Shown here: positions 23,652-35,300 of the stretch, piece after piece
How the letters are laid out: every line of letters starts with the position of its first letter
Numbering within the stretch: position 1 is the stretch's first letter
Source of the DNA: Abelmoschus esculentus
Taxonomy: Eukaryota > Streptophyta > Magnoliopsida > Malvales > Malvaceae
Reading direction: 5' to 3'
Length of the DNA: 64,000 bases
Assembly: GCA_035048815.1 (NCBI GenBank)
Contig: JAUCBN010000034.1
Span: 10,828,737 to 10,892,736, forward strand
Notes under the pieces: model-generated
Databases searched by the model: none
Seen by the model: the letters and a program-made list of their open reading frames with translations, nothing else
Told to the model about the DNA's origin: nothing
Position numbers and translations under genes: made by a program

Positions 23652-23835
23652 TTAATAAAAATAATAAACACTGTTCAAAGACGGGGAAAGCAATCAGTCT
23701 TTGAGTAGTGTTTTTTCATTCGAGCACTATTTCAATAGTGTAATTTTCTAATAAAACAAATTTAAAAAGAAAAACATTGTTCAAAGACGGGTTCTTTTCG
23801 CCCTGTCTTTGAACAGTGTTTATTATTTTTATTAA
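23652..23835. mobile_element. foldback MITE with CACTGTTCAAAGACGGG termini
   Basis: A 34-base terminus (23652-23685) is repeated inverted at 23801-23835 with one inserted base. The core is CACTGTTCAAAGACGGG. A third and fourth GTTCAAAGACGGG lie at about 23779 and 23842, and AGTCTTTGA.TAGTG lies inverted near the left end. The CACTG start suggests a CACTA-type derivative, but no 3-bp duplication can be distinguished from the palindrome. Confidence 0.65.
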
Positions 23836-23885
23836 TTCATTGTTCAAAGACGGGTTGAAAGAAACCGGTCTTTTAAATTTAACTG

Positions 23886-24705
23886 TAAATCACAATATAA
23901 TAGAAAATAATAGGTGAAAACAATATTTTTTGAATTAAAATTTTCAATCACATTATTTCTATAATTTCTCCAATTAACGCATATCATAATAAGATAATAT
24001 CATTTGTCAATTATATTTTTTAATTTTAAATATATAGAAATAGAAAAATAATTCTTTAAAATTCTTTAAAAAATATTTTTATGTTTTAAATTTAATTAAA
24101 AATAATAAATAATAAATTTTCAAATGATTAAAACATTTAAAAAATTAAAATATTAAATATTATTATATAATTATAAAAAAATAATATAAATATAAAAAAT
24201 AAAAGTTGTTTTGTTTTTAAATAACTTTTATTGTTTTATATTTTTAAAATAATTTCTATAGCTTTATTTAAAAAAAACATTTTGGATAAATTATGAAATC
24301 TAAAATTATTTTACATTTTTAAATTGATTTTTTGATTTTTCCATATATTTTTTAAAAATCTTTTATAATTTTTATATTTTTCAAAAATTAAAATTTAAAA
24401 TTTTCTAAAATTAACAAATAACATCATCCTATTGTAATACGTATTAATTTAAAATAAAACTATTAAAATTAACAATCAAAATTAATTAAAGTATCAAAAT
24501 ATTTTTTCTTAAATTTAAGAGTTTAATTTAATTTAAAAAATTATAAACTATATTAATTTTCTTACAAAAATTTAGAGAGTCATTCAACCCTTAAATATAT
24601 CTTTTCAGAACCTTATCCATCTTTTCATCCATTTTCCCTCTCAATTTCTTTCAATAGTTTAATGGTCATCCATTTCTGCATTCAGTTTCCTTGCTTTGCA
24701 GAAAT
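23886..24705. other. AT-rich DNA and 5' flank of the ribonucleoprotein gene
   Basis: No repeats or genes recognised before the pyrimidine-rich leader at about 24600-24705. Confidence 0.4.
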
Positions 24706-26434
24706 ATGTCAGCTCCTACACTTTCTATGGCAGCAGCAGTTGCATCTGCTTCTTTTTCACTCTACAACATCAAGCCATCCTCTATCTCTTCTTCATCAAT
24801 TCACTTTCTTCCTTCAGAACACAATTCTAAGCAATTTAAACCTTTCAAACTCAAAACCCAATGCGTCAAGCCCCTTCCTTTACCTCTTCACCTATCTCTA
24901 CAACGTTGCCCTTGCTTTTCAGCTTCTTTTGACAGCTTCCAAGTAACCCAAGATGACCAAAGCACTGAAGAACAATACCCAGAAACAGAAAGTCAAGACC
25001 TTGAAGAACAACAACAACAAGAGGAAGCTGAAGAAAAGGCTTTAGAGTCTGGTGGTGAAAAAGGAAAGTTGTATGTTGGGAATTTGCCTTATTCAGTTAC
25101 TTCTTCTGAGTTATATGAGGTTTTTGGTGAGGCTGGTAGTGTTGCTAAAGTGGAGGTTTGTGCTCTTTTTAATTAATTCATTTGTTTTCCATTCGATATT
25201 GTTTTATCCTGTCTGATTTTCTTTGTTCTTCTATCTTTTCCTCATGGCAGTCTCTTGTTCAATTCTGTTCTATAGATTGTTTATGATCGAGTCACGGATA
25301 GGAGCAGGGGATTTGGCTTTGTAACTATGGGGAGCGTTGAGGAGGCCAAAGAAGCAATTAGGTTGTTTGATGGATCTGTAAGTTATTTTTATTTTGTTTA
25401 CTTTTATATGAACCATTGATTGAACCTTAATACAGGTTAACTATGAGCAAAAAATTGCTGTAAAGAACTAATGTTTTGATCCTAGTTAGCTCATCTTCTT
25501 CTAATTGTTGGCACTGAAACCACTAAAAAGACCTATACTATTCTATTCTGCAACATTGGATTCAATGTCTATCTGATAGTTGCCAGATTTTTAAATCTCC
25601 CTGAGGTGGTATTCATTTGGCTTGCCTGCCTAGAATGGTTTAGTAACTAATCTATTCCGTGCTGCTTCGTTAAGAGGATCGTAGAGCTTGCATATTTTCG
25701 AAAAGTAGACCGATGTTTCTGTGTTTCATCCAAAGCTATCTACTTTTCAATCTGGTTCTAGTTTTGGAGTGGATGAAAATGAGTGTGAGTGCACTAGTTT
25801 TCCTGTATAAACTTTCAATTGTGTTCCTTTTCTCCAACTTTTAGCTTATGGAATGGAAAGTTCTGGTGAAAGCTAGTTAGTTTTACAGTTGAAGCTGTGC
25901 ATTTCTTTTTTTCTGGAGCACCATTTATGCAGGTAAGTCCATTTTGAATTGGTGGTAAGTTTTCATTTCAGCAAGTCGGAGGTCGGACCGTGAAGGTGAA
26001 CTTCCCTGAGGTACCAAGAGGAGGTGAGAGGGAAGTAATGAGGCTACGGATTCGTAGACGTAACAACAGCTTTATCGACAGCCCTTACAAGATCTATGCA
26101 GGAAACCTTGGTTGGGATGTCACTTCAGAAGTTCTCAAGGATGCTTTTTCTGTCCAACCTGGCTTGTTGAGTGCTAAAGTCATCTACGAAATGGATGAAA
26201 GATCTCGAGGTTTTGGATTCGTTACTTTCAAGTCAGCCAAGACTGTTGAGGATGCTATAAGAGCCATGAATGGAGTGGTAAGACTCCATTACTGAATGAA
26301 ATCATGATTGATGTTTGTTTAACCTTATAATTTATGTTCCACTGTGACCATACTTGTAGAAAGTTGAAGGTCGTCCTCTACGTTTAAATATGGCAGCAGA
26401 TAGAGACCCTCGTTCTCGTTCCTCTGAAACATAA
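24706..26434 (+). CDS. chloroplast ribonucleoprotein with two RRM domains (CP33-type)
   Basis: Four exons, 24706-25155, 25276-25377, 25972-26277 and 26360-26434, all in phase 0 and encoding 310 residues. Residues 1 to about 70 are rich in Ser, Ala and basic residues and look like a plastid transit peptide. An acidic linker follows (about 83-115, with runs of E and Q). RRM1 has RNP2 LYVGNL (122-127) and RNP1 RGFGFVTM (161-168). RRM2 has RNP2 IYAGNL (225-230) and RNP1 RGFGFVTF (263-270). This transit peptide, acidic domain and twin-RRM order defines the cpRNP family, which stabilises, processes and edits chloroplast transcripts. Similarity is greatest to the divergent CP33-like members as far as I can recall. 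An ATG at 24662 opens another frame and is rejected. Intron 2 (594 bases) shows no inserted gene. An in-frame ATG at 24727 could be a second start. Confidence 0.93.
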
Positions 26435-26859
26435 AGAAATGCCGAAAATAATGTCGAAAGCAGCGAATTGCTTAGAACTGTTTAGAAATGCTTTACATGT
26501 AAATTATAGAGCAAAAGGAAGATGATTCCCTCTACTTCTAAGCTTCTAAATATGTTTTATCCTATAGTGTTTGTGTTATGCATCTTATAACCATTTCAGA
26601 AGAAAAATTTCCTGCAAATTCTCTTGGATTCTTTGTTTTTAACTTGAATTTGGTGACATTAAACAATGGGGTCTTGATAAATTTCTTGCCAATTCCCTTC
26701 AACTATGATTTAGAAAGTTTGGATCACAACTGAGTTCGGACAACACATTTGTCTTGAAAATGTAATTATCTCTCTATTTAATAAAAAAACGAAAAGAGAA
26801 TGTATGTTGTGCGTAGTTTGGAGTCTAATGAATCTTTTGATGTGATTGATATGCAAGAC
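26435..26859. other. 3' flank of the ribonucleoprotein gene
   Basis: Includes the probable 3' untranslated region up to roughly 26580. Nothing else is recognised. Confidence 0.4.
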
Positions 26860-27218
26860 TAGTTCAAATATTTTGGGTTCTGTACAATTTATTAAAATAT
26901 GACCCTTAAAAACAATTGTCGCAATTGTTCATTTTAAGGGTCTCTGTGCAGTTGTTTGTATTGCGTCCGTGTAAAACATCATTATATCTATAGAAACAAT
27001 AGTAATAGAAATAATCAATAAGATTCTATAATTAATTGTCACATTTATGACATAATTATAACGTTTTAACAATTATAACTCATCTTTTTCAAGAGTATTT
27101 TTAAAATTTTACAACGAATTTTGAGATTAATATCAATTAGTGAATGTAGTTTATCAAATTTTGAGACCCTCTTTTTTAGAGGATCCTATTCAGTTGCTTC
27201 TATTACGTCTGTCCATAA
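26860..27218 (+). repeat. dispersed repeat, copy B
   Basis: Same-orientation relative of 8448-8838. Within it the phrase GTCTCTGTGCAGTTG..TATTGCGTC is loosely repeated as GACCCT..CAGTTGCTTCTATTACGTC. It continues into a short open frame to 27303 that has no recognised identity. Confidence 0.65.
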
Positions 27219-27303
27219 CCCAAACATTAATACGGAAGCAAATGGAGGGGATGAAGATGTTAGTGATTCTGGTATGGGTGAGTTGAAGGAGACTGAGTTA
27301 TAA

Positions 27304-29372
27304 GGCTTAAATGGTGATGGATTTGGTAGCTTTACGATTATTTGATATAATTAAGCTTTTAAAATAATTCTTTAAAAATATTTTTATGTAAAAAATAATA
27401 CTAAAATATTTTAACTTTTTGGTAGGTTTTATATTTGTCAAAAACAATGAGGCTTACTATTGCAAGATTTTTGAAATTTTTGTATAAATTTCAAAACACT
27501 TAAAAATTTTGATTCCTTAAAAAATTTCAAAAATAATAAGCAAATGAGCATTAAATACTTGTAAGCTTTCTTTTATTTATGTTTTCTTCAAGTGTTCATT
27601 TGGGTGTGAACTTAATTGTGAAATATAATTGTCTTGTCATACTTTTTAGTTTGTTAAATATTAATTCAATATATTAATAGTTATTATATAAATATAATTT
27701 TTGCTCAAGTGTTCATTAGGATGAGAACTTGATTGTGTCAATATTATTAATTTTTAATATTAATTTAATATAATAATAATTATTATATTAAAGAATACAT
27801 TGGGTATAATAATCTTTTTATTTTTAATTTTGTGTATTTTAAAGAAAATAAAAGTAAATATCGACATATGTCATATTTTTATTGGATATCGTATTTTTAA
27901 CGAAAATTAAAAAAAAAGACCTTAAAATGGTTACGGAATAAAACATGCACCTAAAAGAGGCAAAAAAAAAATAGTTTAGGCACTTAAAATGAGAAAATAT
28001 GATAGTTTGGGATTTTTTTAGTGTTAAGCTTATTTATTAGGTTAATTTTGTATTCAAGTTCGTTTTAAATCAGATACAAGTCAAGTTCGATTATCACACT
28101 ATCGAATTCAGTTTTATATTAAGTCCAATACAAATCAGATTTAAATCTAAAATCATCAAATTTAATTTGTGTTCAAATTAATATCGGATTGAATTTAATT
28201 AAGTTTAAGTCATTGCCACCTCAAATCTCTACTAGTTTAAACACAAATAAATTTGAGTCAAATTTCTAGGTCTTGTTTTTTTATTCCTCTCTACTTAAGA
28301 AGTACTAAAAAAAGAATCAACTAAATTATTTGAATATTAAATTTTAAAATATTTTAATATTTTAGCTCTCAAATTTCAAATATTTAATATATAAAAACTT
28401 AATATCTAAATTAAAATATTTGAATTAAATATTAGTCTCAGATTCAAATTTTATTAATTTCTTTTTATACTCTTTAATTTTCATTAATAAATAATATTTT
28501 AATAAATTATATTAGTTTTATATATTATAAATGGTGTGGTGGCTTGATCATTGTCTTACCACTTTTATGTTATGGGTTCAATTCCTTATACAAGCATTTC
28601 ACTTAAGTTTTTAAGAAATTATATTACAAGTCCGGTTCATCATGTTAATAATGATTTCATCTAATTATAACTACTCATTTCATCAGAGTCAGGTTTATAG
28701 TATAATTTTTTTAAATTTTGTTTCTTTTTATTTTTATGGCCAATTAAAAGATGACACGTATCATCGATTAATTGATTAAAATATATTAAATTTTATAAAT
28801 AAATAAGACATATCTTAATTTGATTGAATGATAAATTTAATTTAATTTAATTAAAAATAGAATCAAATTGATTTAATAAATAAATAATAAAAATTAAATA
28901 TATAATTTTTAAAATTTTGTTAATTATCATGTAACTGTAACTTTATTTTTCCGTTTGAATTTTAACGTTATTAATTAAAATAGATCAATTTAATAAATTA
29001 AATAATTTTATTGACGAATTCAATAATTCAATAATTCAAATAGATATTATCAATTAATTAATAATTTACCTAAAAAATCTAAATCGTCCCGAAATAAATC
29101 GTTTTTCCAACTTAATTTTTCACCCAAAGTTGAATTTTCTTAGCTTTTGCCTTTTTTTAGTTCCGCCTTCCCTCTCAGGTTCAAGGTCCGGTTCGGCCAC
29201 AAAACAAAAACCGAACCCCATTTCAACCAGAGTCAAACACTTTAATCGGCGGCGGGGTTTTAGGAATCAAATCCAAAACCCTAGACAAACCCAAATCCAG
29301 AAATTTTTCTTCAAATTTCATGTCCCCTCAGTAACCGACACGAAGATCGATTAACTAACTTCCCGAACGAAA
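27304..29372. other. AT-rich intergenic DNA between the ribonucleoprotein gene and VIR
   Basis: 28030-28225 ends in CATTGCCACCTCAAATCTCTA, a hAT-like right terminus over degenerate repeats. 28535-28660 has TGGTGTGGTGGCTT and GGGTTCAATTCC, which resemble polymerase III A and B boxes of a SINE. The VIR 5' leader lies just before 29373. No further gene is seen. Confidence 0.4.
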
Positions 29373-32300
29373 ATGGGCCGACCTGATCCCTGTGTTCTGT
29401 TTTCTCAGACTTTCGTCCACACTCACTTGGACGAATACGTCGACGAGGTAATTCTTTTCTTGGTGTGGATTTTTCTTTCCTTTTTGACATTTTAAGAATG
29501 GGTTGGCGAGGAATAATTAAATAGTAAATTATTTGTGGTAATTCAGGATTTTATAGGAAGGATTTTGGTTTATGGATTGATTGGGGGTATAAAATTTGAT
29601 TTATGGGTTTCGGTTTGTGTTTTGATTTTAATTTCTCGTTTTTCTCAGGTATTGTTTGCTGAACCAGTTGTTATAACTGCGTGTGAGTTCTTAGAACAGA
29701 ATGCATCCTCGGCTTCTCAAGCTGTTTCGCTTGTTGGGTAGGTTGAGCTTGTGAACTTCCTACCGTTTTAGGATTATTTTTCTCTTGGGCATTTATTTGC
29801 ATGATAATAGTGGTGATATCAGTTTATTCTATGCATATGATATAACTGACTTATGGATCATTAGAAGCTAGGAAGTATGAATACAGTTGACTTACCCGTC
29901 CATGAAATATAATATGTTGTTTTGTTGGTATGATATAGTTATGTAGTTGAGATTTGAATTTGGCACTAGGGTTATGTTTGGTTGTAAACTTGTAGGGAAA
30001 ATACAAGAAAATAATAGGACTAGTAAGCAGAGGTTAACTAGGAGGGACTTGTTCCTCCTTTAGTCCTTAGGTTTTAATCAAAATAAATTTAAGGAAAAGA
30101 ACAGTTGAAAAATTTATTGACTTGTTTTAATATGTTTAGATGAGGCTTCTCCTCTTTCCTTAGGTTTTAATATGTTTAGAGTGCCAATGTTTTCTCTCCC
30201 TTTCTTCATTTCCTGGCATTCTCTTATTCCTGCTCACTTTCCTATCAAAAACACCATAAAACTCAAATCCCAATAATCAAAAGAAAGCTGACACACCTTT
30301 CATCTGCCTATAGTGCTTCTCTTATGAAATTGATAGTTCAGATCATCTACCTCTTTCATACCTAAAAGCTGCCCCTCAGGCATTCTGAGTTCTTCAATAG
30401 GTGAGGAAGCTGAACTCTCTTTTGCTTGCTTTATCATGACCTAGATTGGGTGCTTTCAAACCCATGGATGTCAACGGAGACAATTTCATCGATCCAAGCT
30501 AGGAGTGTGGAGGTTGAATTTGTTAAATAACAATTCAACTTTGTTAATTATAAACAATAATCGATGCATCAAAACTATGCTATTTTGTACTAGTTCCATT
30601 AGAATGAGATTTTGTTACACTAATGCAAATTTCATCACGTGTTCCAATTTTTGGATTAGTGGCAAGGTATTAGAAACGATATACATATTTTCAGATGTGC
30701 AATTTCATAGTTTTGGCTATTAGGCTTCTAAATTATTGGAATATCGAGGTATGGGCTTTTTGAAATATTTATCTATGCATTTTGTACAGGGCCACTTCAC
30801 CCCCTTCATTTGCTTTGGAGGTGTTTGTCCAGAGTGAGGGAGAAACAAGATTCAGGCGCCTCTGTCAACCTTTTTTATATTCTCATTCTTCATCAAACGT
30901 GCTTGAAGTTGAGGTGATTCTACGATTTTGTACAATTGGGATTTACTTTAATTTTAAATTTCACTTCTTTCAATTTATGTTGTCTCACTTTTGTTGTGGT
31001 TTATATAAGCCTACTTTTGTATACATATATATGCTTTTATGTACGTCTATAAGTTTATTGATGCATGATAAGATATTTCAAAAATAATGAATTAATAATT
31101 TTTTCTTGAAATTCTAGCATCAGTAATTTGATTGATACAATATGCAATTAAGAAGTTTGTTGAGCCCCCAAAGTACATTTTAACAACTTTAGTATAAGAT
31201 AGTGATCCTAGTAATATTCCTTGCCTATAAGTTAATGCTGGATATGTTCAGTTCCGTTTAGCTTCTCATCTCCTATTTGTAATTATTGCGCCTTCATTTG
31301 AAAATATTTTATGCTTCCTTGCTATCCATTGTGGTGTGCCTTTATATTGTGAAAGCTATATGCGAGCACTGAATTTGTTTAAAATTGTACTGTGATTTTC
31401 TGCAGGCTGTTGTAACCAATCATCTGGTTGTAAGAGGTAGCTACCGGAGTTTAAGCTCGGTCATATATGGAAATAAAGCAGAGGATTTGGGGCAGTTCAA
31501 CATTGAATTTGATGATAGCTCTCTAACTAGTCTTGTTAGCTCTGCTGATGGAAACCTTGAAGACCTACCACTTCCATTATGCACATTTAATCGGACATTT
31601 GAGGAATCTTTATCTTCATTAAATGTTCTATCTTTATCAGAAGTCACACTAGATTTACCGGTAGAGGTTAAGCAATTACTACAACTAATGTTGAAAATTT
31701 TGGAATTGCCAAATATTGGTTATGCAGTACATAAAATTGTCTGTGCTGTTGCATTGGCAGCTGCCTCACTTATAACCTTTGACTTAGATTCAAATGCAAT
31801 CACTCAAAAGCATCTTACATCAGGAAGAAAGAAAGAATTTAAGGAGTTGGACCATGGTGTTAGGGAGGCAAAAAAAGAGCTGCTTGAGCTCTACGAGTCT
31901 TTTCAGTGTAAATCCATGAATGAATCATCCGAGTCATTCACAGAATGTATCTCTATGGAGCCTGATGCCAATTTTGCTTCTTCCAAACAGTTGGTGGAAA
32001 TGTTGTCACCATACTTCCATTTCAATAGAAACTCCTCTAGTTTTGGGCATCACCAGCTGTCAAATGTAATTGAGATAGAGACTGTTTTACTGTTATTTAT
32101 ATTATATATTTGCATTCCTTTTTGAATCAAAGATATAAAATTACTTCAGTACAAAATGAAAGCTCATCCATTTGATATGCTATCTTGATTTACAGAGTGA
32201 AAATGTCATCTTGGGGTTGAATGTGGCACTTTTATTGTGCTCTAGTAAGGAGAGCTGCTTTCACTTTGTCAACTGTGGGGGAATGGATCAGCTTGCATAT

Positions 32301-35300
32301 CTTTTTGATCACCAAATGCAGAAATCTACTGCCATTACATTGTTGCTACTTGGAGTTATTGAGCAGGCTACTCGTCATTCTGTTGGATGTGAAGGATTTC
32401 TTGGTTGGTGGCCTCGTGAGGATGAAGATATCCCTTCTGGCACTAGTGATGGTTACAGTCACTTGTTAAAGTTGTTACTGCAAAAACCACGACATGATGT
32501 TGCATCTCTAGCAACTTATGTCCTTCATCGACTTAGGTTTTATGAAGTTGTTTCAAGATATGAGGTATGCGATGTGAAGTTGGTCATGCATTTTTTCTTG
32601 TGCAATTGTTTTATATCTAACACAATCTTAATAGGCCTTGCTTGTAATTTTATTCTTTACCAGTGTGAAATCTTATCCATACTTGGTGGCCTTTCTGCTA
32701 CTGCTGAAGGGAAAAGTGTTGCATCAAACAAGCTCAAAGGTGTTGGATCACTACTTAAGAAGCTTCTGGTCTGTTTTCAATCTTTCAACTTGATTATTTT
32801 TCCTGTTGTTTTTCAAATATGTGGTGGTTACTCTAAATGTAATTCTGTAATGTTTGTTCACAATGTTAATGCAGCATTTGGTAATTTCGCATGGCCCAGT
32901 TGAAGATCCATCTCCAGTGGCCCATGCAACCAAATATTTTTTTCTTGATCAAACTGATGGATTAGTATCATATAAAGCAACTGGTGGGTTGATCGCTTCA
33001 TCAAATTGTTGTTTTTCGGATCGGGAAATTGACTTGCATTTGCTGGCTCTTTTTAAGGTACGTTACTCTGTTAGCTCTTATGAAGTTTTTGAATGTTTCA
33101 TGTTGCTTTTGCAAATTTGATTTCAGCTTATTGCTTATCATATGTTTTCAGACTTGTTTGTCTATCTTCTAAAAGTTTTATGATTTAATGGTTCAATGCA
33201 ATTTTCAAAAATCTGTGTAGTTGCATCATTATTTTATTTAGTTTAGGATAGATTTGGTACAAAATATGAAGTGGGTACTAACGGTTAGAAAGTGGACAAT
33301 TATATCTCATCTTATGTTGTGTTTTTGCAAGATTAAAAGTCGAATGTGATAATCTATTATTGTATGCAATGTCTGGTGCTGATATGATTATAGCGAATTC
33401 ATATAGAGAGAACACTAAAACAAAATTTAATTGATAAGTTGCTATATTGATAACCTATTAATACGAAGGACATTGTCCCTTGGATCAGTAAAGACATCTT
33501 TGTTGATGAAGGATCAATGACCATAATTATTAGCCGTGTAAGGGGTAAGTTGTCTATGATTTGCCATAAGATTCCCTCTTGGTGTTTGACATCTTTTTTT
33601 TTTCATTTCTAGTTATAGTGACGATGCATGGAGTGTCTAATTGTTAGTTTTAGAGGGTTAATGCAGCCGTGCAAGTAATCTATTATTTTCCATATTCATT
33701 TTGGACGAGGTGGGTGTTTGTGATCAAATAATTGTTTATTAATCTTGAAATTGTCTCATTTGATGCAGGATCGAGGGTTTCTTCCTTTATCAGTTGCACT
33801 GTTGTCAACAAGTATTTTGCATTCTGAAGACGAAGATGTTCTTGACATTTCTTTAGAGATTGTGTCATCCTTGGGATCCTTAATTCTCTCCCTTCTTTTT
33901 TGTCACTCAGGTTGAGTTAATTACTATGCATCCAAGATGACTTTGTGATATTAAGTCAATGGTGATTGTGATTGATGCTGTGTTACTTCTGTTTCAGGCT
34001 TGGTTTTCCTCCTACATCAGCCCGAGCTTACTGCTACACTAATCCATGCCCTGAAGGGTGTTGATACTATGAATAAGGAAGAGTGTGTTCCTCTTCGGTA
34101 TGCATCTGTTTTAACAGCTAAAGGATTTACTTGCAGTCCACGAGAAGTTGGAATTATTGTTGAGACACATTTGAGTGTGGTTAGTTATGTTTCTTGGTTG
34201 ATATGAATGTTGATAATCTTTCACTTTTTATTTATATTTTCACTACCAATGTGTGACTGTGCATGTCTTATTTTTCAATATTTTATTGTAGGTTAATGCC
34301 ATAGATTGTTTGCTTTCAGCAAGTCCACAGTCTGAAGAATTTTTATGGGTATTGTGGGAGCTGTGTGCTCTCGCTAGGTGAATTACTTGACTATTTTCTT
34401 TAACCTTGGAAACTACACCAGGGTGGTTCTGACTGAAACATTTTATTTTTTAATATATATTTGGCAGGTCCGATTGTGGACGCCAAGCTTTATTGGCCCT
34501 GAGTTTCTTTCCAGAGGTATTGATGAATAATCTCTATGCTTATATTCTATGGTCTAGAGAAACTTGGTTTCTGTTCAATACTTCTGTTTTATTATTATCA
34601 GATCAAGGTAGACTAACCAATATTATTCATTTCAGTGTGATTGATTATGTTTCCCTTTCTTTGTCAGGTGTTTTCAGTTCTGATTGAAGCTTTGCATTCT
34701 GTCAAGGAATCAGAACCTGCTATCAAGAATAGTGGTACTGTTTATTTTGTGGTTAGGTTAAACCAGTTGAAAAGTTTCTTGTTTGCTTTCCATAATGCTT
34801 GACCTTATATTTGCAACATTCCGGATTTGCAGGGGCTTCACCTCTTAATCTTGCGATTTTACATTCAGCTGCTGAGATTTTTGAGGTCATTGTTACTGAT
34901 TCAACTGCAACATCTCTGTCCTCTTGGATTGGACATGCCATGGAACTTCATAAAGCTTTACATTCTTCTTCCCCTGGGTCCAATAGGAAAGATGCTCCTA
35001 CACGGTTGCTGGAGTGGATTGATGCTGGTTTAGTTTATCATAAAAATGGAGCTATTGGTCTTCTGAGATATGCTGCCGTGTTGGCCTCTGGAGGAGACGC
35101 TCACCTCACCTCGACCAACATTCTCGTCTCTGATTTAACAGATGTTGTTGATAATATTGTTGGAGAATCTTCTAATGCTTCTGACATTAATGTCATGGAG
35201 AATCTTGGAAGCATTATCTCTGTAAAGTCCTTTGATGGTGTTAACCTCCGTGACTCGTCTATATCTCAGCTGACAACTGCATTTCGAATCTTGGCATTCA

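Noticed and set aside
24662..24946. Alternative 94-codon frame at the start of the ribonucleoprotein gene
   Set aside because: It overlaps the true transit-peptide frame in another phase and lacks any domain; the RRM frame starts at 24706.
27121..27303. 60-codon frame ending NGGDEDVSDSGMGELKETEL
   Set aside because: It begins inside a dispersed noncoding repeat and has no recognised identity or splice context.
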